IMG/VR virus record: IMGVR_UViG_3300020171_000018
Span: 1 to 64,000 of that record
DNA length: 64,000 bases
Strand: one strand, 5' to 3'
DNA from: a virus
Part shown: in pieces, positions 47,757 to 56,091 of the stretch
Layout of the letters: each line of letters begins with the position of its first letter
Position numbering within the stretch: the stretch's first letter is position 1
The notes under the pieces: generated by a model
What the model was told of the DNA's origin: nothing
The model's database searches: none
The model's input: the letters and a program-made list of their open reading frames with translations, nothing else
Translations under genes and position numbers: made by a program

Positions 47757-48188
47757 CTACCCTCCTTTCGTTTCCTGCTTTGATCTGGTTCTACGGGGCC
47801 TTCTTGTCACCGTGGTCCTCTCCGTGACGTTCTCAGCCATGTAGTGTGCGGGGCAATCGTGCCCAAACAGCCCACACGACCTGTTCGTTTGCTGATGTAC
47901 TGACCCACCAGGCATCTTCATGCCAGGCAGGGGATAGACTTCCACAAGCCCCCCGTATGGGCAGAATCCCGCCTTGAGGCAGGGGTGCTCAACGTCCTGG
48001 GAGACTACCCTCTCACAGTTGACCCAGAGACCCTTGTGGAAGTCCCAGAGGGCACGCTTCTGTGTTTCGGGGTCTGGAATACCCACCCTGAGTGCGTTAG
48101 ACACGGCCTCATCGTAGGCTGCGTAGGCTCTGTAAACATCGTCGCTTTCGCCCTCGGGGTTCTTGGAACCTTTGCTGTTGCTACTCAT
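47757..48188 (-). CDS. Cys-rich protein with KNP start
   Basis: 143 residues from ATG 48188 (AGAGGAG upstream). Early SKGSKNPEGES, then CLKAGFCPYGG and CGLFGHDCPAHY, a four-Cys site with His, and a basic end. Function unknown; directly downstream of the polymerase gene. Confidence 0.6.
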   Translation of the reverse strand: MSSNSKGSKNPEGESDDVYRAYAAYDEAVSNALRVGIPDPETQKRALWDFHKGLWVNCERVVSQDVEHPCLKAGFCPYGGLVEVYPLPGMKMPGGSVHQQTNRSCGLFGHDCPAHYMAENVTERTTVTRRPRRTRSKQETKGG

Positions 48189-48202
48189 GCCTCTACTCCT
48201 CT

Positions 48203-50839
48203 TTATCTCCAATCTAGCTTCTCCATTTCGCCCCACCTGTACCCCACCTTGGCATCGCACGGCGTCGGCACGTCCAACTTCACCGCCGACTCCATGATTG
48301 GCACAACCAGTCCCGCCAGCTCCTCCACCTCCCAGGCCGGGCACTCAAACACCAACTCGTCATGCACCTGTAGAATCATCCTGCCCTGCAACCTAGCCTT
48401 TTGGAGTGCCCAGTCAATCCGTATCATGGCTATCTTGAGGATGTCTGCGGCTGTCCCTTGGACCGGCATGTTGACGGCCATCCTGATGCCCTCAGCCCGC
48501 TCCTTCCTGATTGGCGAGTAGGCCTCAGGCACCCACCTCACCCGATTGAACATATCTTTGACCCACCCCCTCTCTAGTATCTCAGCCTCTTTGGTCTTCA
48601 TGTAGGCCCTGACACCTTGATACGTCTCAAACCAGGTGTTCAGGTGCCCCTGCCAGTCCTCCACGCCGATGTTCCTGTCCTGCTTGTAAAGGCCCATCGC
48701 CGAGATGCCATAAATGACGCCGAAGTTGACCCTCTTGGCGGCCTTCCTCTCATCGGGGGTTATCTGCTGGGCCAACTTCTCGTACATATAGGTTGCGGTC
48801 TCGGCGTGAAGGTCCCGCCCCTCCCTGAACGCACGCAGCATTACAGGGTCTTGGCTGAGATGGGCCATGCAGCGCATCTCTATCTGTGAGGCGTCCACCG
48901 ATAGCAGCACCCAGTCCCAGGATGGGGCCGTAAACACCCTACGCACCACCAACCCGTACCCCTCTACAGGTACATTCTGTACATTTGGAGCCTCGGATGA
49001 GAGGCGCCCAGTCGCCGTCCGGGTCTGCTTGTAGGTGGTTCGTATTCTGCCATCTGGATGCACAATCCTGGGGTACACGTCTATGTACGTCCCCTTGAGC
49101 TTCTCTATCTCCCTGTGCTCCATGATGGCATCCACAACCGGGTGCCGGCCCTTCAGCTCCTCCAGCACATCATCGTCCGTGGAGATGCCACCAGTCGGGG
49201 TTCGCTTGGTGGGCTTCAACCCTAATCTGTCGAACAGGAGCCACGCCACCTGCTGGGGAGAAGATACGTTGAAGGGTGTCCCTGCCTCCCACCACACCTG
49301 GCCCAGGGCGTCCTCCAACTTCTCAGCCATCTCCTTGGCTATCCGCTCGTTCTCAACCCTGTCCCAATACAACCCCTGAGCTGTCATGCGGTTCAGTATG
49401 GGCACTAGGGGCAACTCTATATCCCACAGCAGTGACCCCATATCCCAATGCTTGATTTGGCGTTCGAGCACCGGCCTGAGCTGGTGAGTTGCGATTGCGT
49501 CCATCGCTGAGTAGCGAACCCACTTGGCCTCAGTGGGCACATCAGCGATGGTCGGGTGAGGCACCGTTAGCCCCGTGGCCCGCTCTATGGCCTCCCTCTC
49601 CACCGCCTCAAGGTTCCCTACCAGTTTGAATCCGTCCGCCCCCTGCCCCACCTTCTTGGCCATAGATCCCAGCTTCCTCTCTAGGGGCTGGTGCTTGTGC
49701 GTCTTTAGCAGGATGTCGGTCTTGCCTTTGTTCCACTCCCACCTGTCCTCTGGGGGCATGGGGCCGTACTTGTGCTTGGCGGCCTCCAAGAGGTAGCGTT
49801 TGACCTTCTCGGCCCCATACTGGCCCACTAGGTCATCGTAGCGGGCCATCTTCAAGCCAAGGTCACGGTAGGCCAACTCTTTCAGGGCCTGACTCTCCTT
49901 CCCCAAAAGGTAGGCCGCAATCATGGAGTCAAACACGGTCTTGTCAACCTTGATACTGACCGACTCAAGGACTCTTACATCGTAAAGTGCGTTGTGCATC
50001 ACCACCACCAGCCCGGGCCTGTTCAGGGCCTCAGTTAGCCTCTTGGCCCCGTCTGCCCCCAGGTCATCCCGATGCACCACGTACCCAGTCCGACCATCCG
50101 TGCTAAATGACATGCAGAACAGGCCCCGCTCGTCTGATTCTGTGTCCACCGCCACACTAGGGGACTGGCTGATGGCCTCCACCACTGTGTCCACACTTAC
50201 TCTGATGGTCACGAGGTCTGGTCTGGAGTTGTCCCTGCTGAACCTCAGGCCATCCGCCAGAAACGCCCCTAGTGCCTTGAAGTCATCCATCACCAGCTTC
50301 CTGAACCGGGCCTGCCTGAGTCCCGCCGCCGGGTGATAGCATGGGAACACGACCGTCCTATGCCCCGCCACCATGACCTCCTTGGGCAGTCCATGAGTCT
50401 GGCTGACTGTGAGAGTGGGATCATTTAGCACCCAGCGAATCGCAGCGGCACCTACGGGGATGATGAGCTTGGGGCGCATGGCGCGAATCTCATCAACTAG
50501 CCAAAGAGTGGTGCAGATGGAGACCGCTTCTTCTGGGGGGGTGCCACTCCCCGTGGCGCTTGACAGGCAATTTATAGTATTAGTGAGCAGCACCCCTGTT
50601 CTGCCCAGCCCCGCTATCTCCAACAACTCATTCAGGTATCTCCCGGCGTTTCCAATGAATGGTATGCCCCCCGATTCAGGGTCCGCCTCTTCCTTGCCGG
50701 GCTGCTCCCCAATCAGCATGACCTCTAGCTCATCGTCGGCCCACCAAGGGGGAACAGGGATACCGTGCTTGCCAGCCAGGGAGCAGGAGGCGCAGGAGCG
50801 CACGCCGTCAGCTATCTGGGAGAGTTGGGTGGAGTTCAC
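48203..50839 (-). CDS. Uracil-DNA glycosylase fused to family A DNA polymerase
   Basis: 878 residues, GTG start overlapping the methyltransferase stop. Residues 1-200 are a family 4-like uracil-DNA glycosylase: Fe-S cysteines C16, C19, C91, C109, the active-site GEQPGKEEAD and PFIGNAGR, and HPAAG. Residues about 225-330 are the 3'-5' exonuclease (VDTESDERG, HNALYDVRVLE, FDSMIAAYLL). The polymerase follows with motif A DASQIEMRC (~650), motif B RKAAKRVNFGVIYG (~703) and motif C QVHDELVF (~825). Motif A has Ala where Tyr is usual (DYSQIE). The fused enzyme could remove uracil while copying DNA. Confidence 0.9.
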   Translation of the reverse strand: MNSTQLSQIADGVRSCASCSLAGKHGIPVPPWWADDELEVMLIGEQPGKEEADPESGGIPFIGNAGRYLNELLEIAGLGRTGVLLTNTINCLSSATGSGTPPEEAVSICTTLWLVDEIRAMRPKLIIPVGAAAIRWVLNDPTLTVSQTHGLPKEVMVAGHRTVVFPCYHPAAGLRQARFRKLVMDDFKALGAFLADGLRFSRDNSRPDLVTIRVSVDTVVEAISQSPSVAVDTESDERGLFCMSFSTDGRTGYVVHRDDLGADGAKRLTEALNRPGLVVVMHNALYDVRVLESVSIKVDKTVFDSMIAAYLLGKESQALKELAYRDLGLKMARYDDLVGQYGAEKVKRYLLEAAKHKYGPMPPEDRWEWNKGKTDILLKTHKHQPLERKLGSMAKKVGQGADGFKLVGNLEAVEREAIERATGLTVPHPTIADVPTEAKWVRYSAMDAIATHQLRPVLERQIKHWDMGSLLWDIELPLVPILNRMTAQGLYWDRVENERIAKEMAEKLEDALGQVWWEAGTPFNVSSPQQVAWLLFDRLGLKPTKRTPTGGISTDDDVLEELKGRHPVVDAIMEHREIEKLKGTYIDVYPRIVHPDGRIRTTYKQTRTATGRLSSEAPNVQNVPVEGYGLVVRRVFTAPSWDWVLLSVDASQIEMRCMAHLSQDPVMLRAFREGRDLHAETATYMYEKLAQQITPDERKAAKRVNFGVIYGISAMGLYKQDRNIGVEDWQGHLNTWFETYQGVRAYMKTKEAEILERGWVKDMFNRVRWVPEAYSPIRKERAEGIRMAVNMPVQGTAADILKIAMIRIDWALQKARLQGRMILQVHDELVFECPAWEVEELAGLVVPIMESAVKLDVPTPCDAKVGYRWGEMEKLDWR

Positions 50840-52569
50840 TGGGCGTTCTTCTGGGCGTCCCTTGGGTCAACCATTCTGTTCGCCGCAATGTCCAGATAGT
50901 GCTGGTCTTGGTCTATCCCGATGCACTCGAACCCCTCCAAGATACAGGCGAGGCGAGTCGTACCTGAGCCTATGAAGGGGTCAAGGACTACGCCATTGGG
51001 GGGAGTGATAAGCCTGCACAGCCACCGCATCAAGTCAAGGGGTTTACAGGTGGGGTGATCCGCCTTGATGCCTGTCCCCCCTAGCCCGTATTCCCGTTCA
51101 GAGCGCGAAGCCTTAGAGGTATAGAAGAACCTGCTAACAGGCCCGCTATCCCCGTAGTTGCGAATCAGCTCGCGCCTACTGCCATCTGGATGATCTGTGC
51201 GCCCCTCCATACGCCGCCAAGCATTTAGAGTACCTGAACCGTCTGTGATGCGGAATGAGCCGCCTTTGCGCTCCCCTGCTTGCTCGTCCAGTAATTGGGC
51301 AGCCCCTTCATCTAGCAGCAGGTTGGCGGGCCAGCGGCCCTCTGTACTCAACTCACCACTGCTAGTGCGGGACTTGGTGTGCAGAATCGGGTTCGCCCGC
51401 CTATCCGACTCTATCGGATGGAGAAGAGGTTTTGACCCAGGGATGCGACATGCCCCAATGTTCAACCCGCCCACACTCCATCGAAGGACGTTCTGGGCCA
51501 CTGTTGGCTCCGACAGGGGCTTGCGAACTAGGATAATTGGCTCATAGCTGGGTTTAAGAGCGACGTTCCATCCACGCCAGACGGACAATGTTCCCAATCC
51601 CGGCCCGGAAGCAAGCACGGGAACAAAAGCACCTGGGATGGTGCTCAAACTCAAGCTTCCTACGCTCAAACCGTTTACCGCAAGACAAGCAGAATACCAT
51701 GACCCATTTACTTGGATGCCTGATTGGGGGGTGAAAGTCTCTTGTGTGAGCAGCCCAATCAAGCAGGATAAGGTTTTCAGGTCGGTTGTCATCTCGTTGG
51801 TGATTCCCATGATGGACGTGCTCGTTCGGCTGCAATCGCCGTTGGATGATGCCTTCCATGATGACATCGTGTTCAAGGCGATAGTCACCATTGGGGCATC
51901 TGACCGCGATATAGCCATCACTACGCTTGAACCGTCCGCCCTTCCAATTTCCATTAGCAACGCCTCGGCGTCCCCTGGCCGGATTAGAGCAAGGGCGGCT
52001 GCAATAGGTTCCTTCACCTCTTCGGATTTGAGACAAAAAAACTCGGAACGTTGTACCACATGCGGGACATTGGCGCTCAACAGACATTTTTCTACCTCCT
52101 CTCGGAGATAGTTTACCACATTCAGACCTTTCGGGAACCCAGTTCCGAAAAGATACATAAGACAGTCCCTCACCTCAAACCCAGCGTCCTCAAGAGCGCA
52201 CATGAGCCTGTGATGGGTTCGAGTCCCTCCGAACACCAAGGCATGACCCCCGGGCTTGAGGACTCGCAGGGCTTCAACGGCCCAGGTCTTGTGCCACTCT
52301 TGGGCAGACAAGCCAGCATGATAGCGCGGCTTTGCACCACCAGCACCGAACCAGGTCTTCCCACTAATCCCTGGTATGCCCTCCTTACCATCTTTAGGCA
52401 AACGCCAATCGCCCGCTAGTTTGTCCCACTCTTTGCCCATGAACTCCAATCCATACGGGGGATCAGTCACGATTGCATCCACCGAGCTCTCTGCCATCTC
52501 AGCCATGACAACCCTACAGTCCCCCAGATACAGGGTGGTTGTCAAGTCCTCGTAGTACGGTGCTCTCAT
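50836..52569 (-). CDS. N4/N6 DNA methyltransferase with internal insertion
   Basis: 577 residues. Order of motifs is beta-type: DAIVTDPPYGLEFMGKEWDK (DPPY near 35), GHALVFGGTRTHHRLM, GTGFPKGLNVV, then a roughly 180-residue stretch of non-conserved sequence, then WNVALKPSYEPIILVRKPL and the SAM motif LDPFIGSGTT. The odd stretch is the out-of-frame reading of the nested HNH gene (51554-52087). No stop interrupts it, so a single long protein is possible; an intron or loss of function are the alternatives. Confidence 0.8.
   Translation of the reverse strand: MRAPYYEDLTTTLYLGDCRVVMAEMAESSVDAIVTDPPYGLEFMGKEWDKLAGDWRLPKDGKEGIPGISGKTWFGAGGAKPRYHAGLSAQEWHKTWAVEALRVLKPGGHALVFGGTRTHHRLMCALEDAGFEVRDCLMYLFGTGFPKGLNVVNYLREEVEKCLLSANVPHVVQRSEFFCLKSEEVKEPIAAALALIRPGDAEALLMEIGRADGSSVVMAISRSDAPMVTIALNTMSSWKASSNGDCSRTSTSIMGITNEMTTDLKTLSCLIGLLTQETFTPQSGIQVNGSWYSACLAVNGLSVGSLSLSTIPGAFVPVLASGPGLGTLSVWRGWNVALKPSYEPIILVRKPLSEPTVAQNVLRWSVGGLNIGACRIPGSKPLLHPIESDRRANPILHTKSRTSSGELSTEGRWPANLLLDEGAAQLLDEQAGERKGGSFRITDGSGTLNAWRRMEGRTDHPDGSRRELIRNYGDSGPVSRFFYTSKASRSEREYGLGGTGIKADHPTCKPLDLMRWLCRLITPPNGVVLDPFIGSGTTRLACILEGFECIGIDQDQHYLDIAANRMVDPRDAQKNAQ
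51554..52087 (-). CDS. HNH endonuclease nested in a methyltransferase gene
   Basis: 177 residues, own strong site GAGAGGAGGTAGAAAA before ATG. Zinc ribbon C7, C10, C29, C33, then GYIAVRCPNGDYRLEHDVI, HVHHGNHQRDDNRPENLILL (His92-His93, Asn101, Asn105) and a later His114, the HNH_3-type homing endonuclease core. A second zinc ribbon (CLSCGKRF, CFCSRACF) follows. Its last codons overlap, in another frame, the conserved WNVALKP of the methyltransferase. Confidence 0.85.
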   Translation of the reverse strand: MSVERQCPACGTTFRVFLSQIRRGEGTYCSRPCSNPARGRRGVANGNWKGGRFKRSDGYIAVRCPNGDYRLEHDVIMEGIIQRRLQPNEHVHHGNHQRDDNRPENLILLDWAAHTRDFHPPIRHPSKWVMVFCLSCGKRFERRKLEFEHHPRCFCSRACFRAGIGNIVRLAWMERRS

Positions 52570-52827
52570 TTAGTAGCCGCTGCCCGTTGTGAGCACATAG
52601 GTAAAGAAAGCGCTGCCCATTCCCCGACGCAACCTTGCCCGGATTCTGTTGTAGCCCGCCCCCATGTCCACCTGCAACTGCGGAACAGTGGTCGCCCCGC
52701 ACTTATCACAGGTCAGGGTCTTGGGGAACCCCCTTACCCTTTGACTCAGCGCATCGGTGCCGCAGTACCAGCACATTGGACTGACTCTATGGGTAGTCGG
52801 TGTCCATCGGACGTTTATCATACCCAT
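52570..52827 (-). CDS. Small zinc-ribbon protein
   Basis: 85 residues, AGGAGGAGGGTTCA before ATG. CWYCGT and CDKCGA form one zinc ribbon. Its stop abuts the methyltransferase ATG. Function unknown. Confidence 0.65.
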   Translation of the reverse strand: MGMINVRWTPTTHRVSPMCWYCGTDALSQRVRGFPKTLTCDKCGATTVPQLQVDMGAGYNRIRARLRRGMGSAFFTYVLTTGSGY

Positions 52828-52875
52828 TGAACCCTCCTCCTACGATGCTCTATAGCGCTTTCTTGTCCGTAATCT

Positions 52876-53511
52876 CTACTGTCCTATCACCAAGAGAGCA
52901 GGATCAAGCACGGCCCCCTGCTCCTTATTGGCCTTTTCGCCCTCATTGCCAATCTGCGTCTTCAGGTTGTGCCAAATACGGAGTTCCTCGCCATGTACCC
53001 AGCACGTAGCCAACATGCTGACAGCAGCGCCGTACATGAATCCAGTAATGCCCTCAAGGTCGGCTTCGTGAGACACCTCTTTAGCAATATCCACCAACTT
53101 GGTGCCTGTGGCCATGCGGGCTTCCATAAGGTTGGCCCAGCGTGCTGCATACCTCACACAAGCAGCACCATATGGATCCTTGTTGAACTTAACCCAGGTA
53201 TTCCACTTGGTAACGTTGGTGACAGTGAACGGCTTGATGCCCTCAGCGGCGGCAGCTTCGGCACGGCGTTGCGCTTCTGCGCGCTCGGCAAGCACTCGCT
53301 GGCCCTCAGGTGAGGCTTCCCACCTCTGATGGCGGCGGTTCACCTCCGCGAAGTATTCGTTGACCATGAGCAGGGGGTCACTATCGGGGTTGGCTGTAAT
53401 CGACACGTCGTTGAATGTGGTCGTTACTACCCTGCGGCTCTCAGATGCCCGCTTTGCCATGCGCCGTGTGACCTGTTCTATGGTTTCACCAACCATCGGC
53501 TCGTCCTTCAT
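52876..53511 (-). CDS. Conserved phage protein of unknown role
   Basis: 211 residues. WNTWVKFNKDPYGAACVRYA, ARWANLMEARM, SHEADLEGITGFMYGAAVSM and ELRIWHNLKTQIG form a pattern I recognise from uncharacterised genes of other tailed phages. Helical, no catalytic motif. Confidence 0.65.
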   Translation of the reverse strand: MKDEPMVGETIEQVTRRMAKRASESRRVVTTTFNDVSITANPDSDPLLMVNEYFAEVNRRHQRWEASPEGQRVLAERAEAQRRAEAAAAEGIKPFTVTNVTKWNTWVKFNKDPYGAACVRYAARWANLMEARMATGTKLVDIAKEVSHEADLEGITGFMYGAAVSMLATCWVHGEELRIWHNLKTQIGNEGEKANKEQGAVLDPALLVIGQ

Positions 53512-53572
53512 TTACTTCTCCTTCCTTAGTCATTGTCGCTCTCCTACCTGTGATTCCCTTTTAGCTGACTCT

Positions 53573-53755
53573 CTAGAAGAACAGCCACAAACCGCTAACG
53601 TCCTTGAAGCCGAGAGCGGGAAGGTATCCAGCCAATGGGGTATGAGGTAGGATAGCTCCCCAACTTATCATCACTATCCACATACAAAACATGTAGGCAG
53701 GTACGAAAAGCACCGCAAGCCCTATGTAGTAGAAGGGATCCGAGTTGTCTTCCAT
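53573..53755 (-). CDS. Small membrane protein
   Basis: 60 residues from ATG 53755 (ATAGGAGGAATAGT). Two hydrophobic segments (FYYIGLAVLFVPAYMFCMWI and WGAILPHTPLAGYL). Function unknown. Confidence 0.5.
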   Translation of the reverse strand: MEDNSDPFYYIGLAVLFVPAYMFCMWIVMISWGAILPHTPLAGYLPALGFKDVSGLWLFF

Positions 53756-53765
53756 ACTATTCCTC

Positions 53766-54536
53766 CTATAACGCTCTCTTGTCCCACCGCTTGTGTATCT
53801 CAGCCACAACCCCCTTGCTGACCACTGACCCGAATCCCTCTATCCCCCGCCACTCAGACACAGAGGCATTCACCATCTCCGCAATACTCCCAAAGTGCTT
53901 GGCCGCCGCAATCGCCCTCTTCGGCCCCAATAGCGGGTGCTCTCTGGTCCCACTGAGGGCCAGCGCCACCCTCTCCAGCATCGTGGCCTCCCCGAACATG
54001 AACGGGTCCGGAGGCTTGACCAAGGGCGCAGGCATGGGCGTCTGGTAGGAATCGTACAGGCTAAGAATAGTCCGCGCCACCTCTCTGTCGCTCTCTACCC
54101 ACTTTACCAGCACCCCCATCTCCTGCCGGGCGGTATCCCAGGCACAAAGGCTATGGTACATGAACCCGGATGACTTCCAGACCACTTTCCCATCCCTGCT
54201 CCTTCCTGCCATGTACTCCAGCAGGCCCTCAGTACCCACCCTAACCCCCTGACGATTGATTATCACCCAAGACCTATCATAGGCGTGCAGCATCCCCGCA
54301 AGTTGCCAGTTAGCCCTCCCCGATTCTATGTCCCCCGTGAGGGACCTGACCTTCTTGTACTCAATCCCAATCTGGATCGGTTTGGAGTGGTGGTCCACCC
54401 CGAAGAAGGCGTAGTCTCCAAACTCCAACTCCGTTATCTCTACGGCCCTACCCAGTATAGATAGGATGGCAGGAGAGGATGCCTGCTCCCGGCGGTCTGC
54501 GAGGATGACTGGGGGGGCCTCTTCGCCACTCGACAT
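53766..54536 (-). CDS. ERCC4-type (XPF-like) nuclease
   Basis: 256 residues. N-terminal ERCC4 nuclease pattern: ILADRREQASSPAILSIL, ELEFGDYAFFG, IQIGIEYKKVRSL. The conserved ERK triad reads EYK, so one residue differs. The C-terminal part looks like tandem helix-hairpin-helix (LLGPKRAIAAAKHFGS, WRGIEGFGSVVS). XPF-type nucleases cut branched DNA; here it may process replication or recombination forks. Confidence 0.7.
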   Translation of the reverse strand: MSSGEEAPPVILADRREQASSPAILSILGRAVEITELEFGDYAFFGVDHHSKPIQIGIEYKKVRSLTGDIESGRANWQLAGMLHAYDRSWVIINRQGVRVGTEGLLEYMAGRSRDGKVVWKSSGFMYHSLCAWDTARQEMGVLVKWVESDREVARTILSLYDSYQTPMPAPLVKPPDPFMFGEATMLERVALALSGTREHPLLGPKRAIAAAKHFGSIAEMVNASVSEWRGIEGFGSVVSKGVVAEIHKRWDKRAL

Positions 54537-54542
54537 ACTCCC

Positions 54543-54830
54543 CTACCAGACTGCGATGAACCAGTAGTTCGACTTGTTGACCACGCATAGCCTCTCCTCA
54601 ACAGGCCCCTTGATTAAGTAGTTGCCATTTGGCGCTATCTTCTCGGTGGCAGCCAAGGTGAACGTGTACCTCTCTACGGACTCAATGGTTCCCTTGAGGG
54701 CCACCTGAGCTGAGAACCAGACCGTGACCAACTTCCCCATTAGGCCCTTGAGCTGGTCTATGTCGTAGGGTGAAAGAGGTTTGCTCTCCTTGCCTTGGGA
54801 GCCTTGGGGGCCTTGTGGATGTTCAGGCAT
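54543..54830 (-). CDS. Small beta protein, perhaps Sm-like
   Basis: 95 residues. LKGLMGKLVTVWFSAQVALK, GTIESVERYTFTL and a final VNKSNYWFIAV resemble the five strands of Sm/Hfq-type proteins (G..V...G.I......L........I.K). Low-confidence fold guess; RNA binding would follow if right. Confidence 0.5.
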   Translation of the reverse strand: MPEHPQGPQGSQGKESKPLSPYDIDQLKGLMGKLVTVWFSAQVALKGTIESVERYTFTLAATEKIAPNGNYLIKGPVEERLCVVNKSNYWFIAVW

Positions 54831-54881
54831 TATTGTCTCCCTGTTGTTTGTCCAGTTCCCCGCTCAGTGTCTTGGCCCGAC

Positions 54882-55664
54882 TCAGGGGTATATCAGGTCC
54901 AAAACCCTCGGTATGGTCAACCCCTGCTCAACCGTGGTGTCATACGGGGGCTCCGCATCCACTGCGAACTCCGCCCCGTACAGCCACGCAGCCAACCTGC
55001 AGTCAACCACATTCGCTACAAACCCACGCCTAGAATGATGCTCCGTTCGCACATTCATCTGCACCAGATATGGACTCTGGTTGAACCCCCGCCTCACCTG
55101 CTTGCCGGTCGCCTTGTCGTTCACATACTCCCCATGGAGCTGGAATGTGACCAGCAGGTTCACATCGGTCTCGTAGGCGTCCTTGTATATCTGCGACTGC
55201 TCGGCGTTGACTGGCCCATAGTCCCTGGGGAGCACCTGGGTGAGCTTACCAAACCGGGCCAGCCTGTGCAGCTCCCACATCTCCGACCCTGAGTCAATAG
55301 CAATAGAGGCTGCGTTCTTCAGGGCATACTTGTAGTCGCCCACGAACTGCTCCCAGGTCTCCAGGTACTTGTCCTTGTCGGCCTGTATCGGCACCTCCGG
55401 CACATCGTAGTGGGCCACGTAGATGTCCCCTGGGCCGAACTCTGTCAGCCCCAAGAACTTGTCCACCACCCCTTCTAGGCCCTTGTCAAAGTTCATCACG
55501 TAGAGGGGCTGAGGGGCGGTCAGTGCCAAGGTGCTCTTGCCGGACTTCTCACCCCCCTCTACGGCGGCGATTATGCGCCTCTTGGTGGAGACTGTGGCTG
55601 GCTTGAATCGAGTGGTGCGGTCTGTGGTGGGTTGTATTTTGTCAACGGCCTTAGGTACGGGCAT
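54882..55664 (-). CDS. Sak4-like RecA-fold ATPase
   Basis: 260 residues. Walker A GGEKSGKST (37-45), a Walker B-like SIAIDS near 120, then VLPRDYGPVNAEQSQI and NLLVTFQLHGEYV. This is the AAA_24/Sak4 family of phage single-strand annealing or strand-exchange proteins. Overlaps its upstream gene by 14 bases. It likely works with the nuclease and helicase next to it. Confidence 0.75.
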   Translation of the reverse strand: MPVPKAVDKIQPTTDRTTRFKPATVSTKRRIIAAVEGGEKSGKSTLALTAPQPLYVMNFDKGLEGVVDKFLGLTEFGPGDIYVAHYDVPEVPIQADKDKYLETWEQFVGDYKYALKNAASIAIDSGSEMWELHRLARFGKLTQVLPRDYGPVNAEQSQIYKDAYETDVNLLVTFQLHGEYVNDKATGKQVRRGFNQSPYLVQMNVRTEHHSRRGFVANVVDCRLAAWLYGAEFAVDAEPPYDTTVEQGLTIPRVLDLIYP

Positions 55665-56073
55665 CGCTCTGGGCCTCCTGCATGGGAATCAGGAGTATGA
55701 GCAAGTCATAGGCGCGTTTGGCCTCTCGGTCAAAGCGGAAATCTGGACTACGCACGTTCCTGTCCAACTCGTGCAAAACGCCCAACAGGGTAGAGGCTGC
55801 TTGGTACGAGGGCATCTGCTCCTTGGTCAACCTGTGTGCCCACACAATTCCCCCAGCCAGCATGATGTCCGCCGCACTCGAAATCGAGAACCCTTGGAGA
55901 ACCCGGGACGCCTCTTCCCAAGACTTCACCAAGAGTTCCAGCTTGCCCAGGGCCTCGTTCACGGTTGAGTCTGCCTGACTCACCGTGCTGGCCCTGAGGG
56001 TGTTCAGGGATTCCTGGGCCTCCTTGACCACTTGCTTCTTGTAGGACTCTAAGGCTTGCGAAATGCTAGACAT
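55651..56073 (-). CDS. Unknown helical protein
   Basis: 140 residues, GGAGGTTAGTC before ATG. Helical throughout (YKKQVVKEAQESLNTLRAST, then ALGKLELLVKSWEEASRVLQ). Function unknown; lies between the Sak4-like and Cas4-like genes. Confidence 0.6.
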   Translation of the reverse strand: MSSISQALESYKKQVVKEAQESLNTLRASTVSQADSTVNEALGKLELLVKSWEEASRVLQGFSISSAADIMLAGGIVWAHRLTKEQMPSYQAASTLLGVLHELDRNVRSPDFRFDREAKRAYDLLILLIPMQEAQSDART

Positions 56074-56091
56074 GACTAACCTCCTTGGTCT

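Noticed and set aside
52215-52227. GGGTTCGAGTCCC, a perfect tRNA T-arm-like sequence
   Set aside because: No matching acceptor, D or anticodon stems are found around it on the plus strand, and it encodes the conserved GGTRTHH part of the methyltransferase on the other strand.
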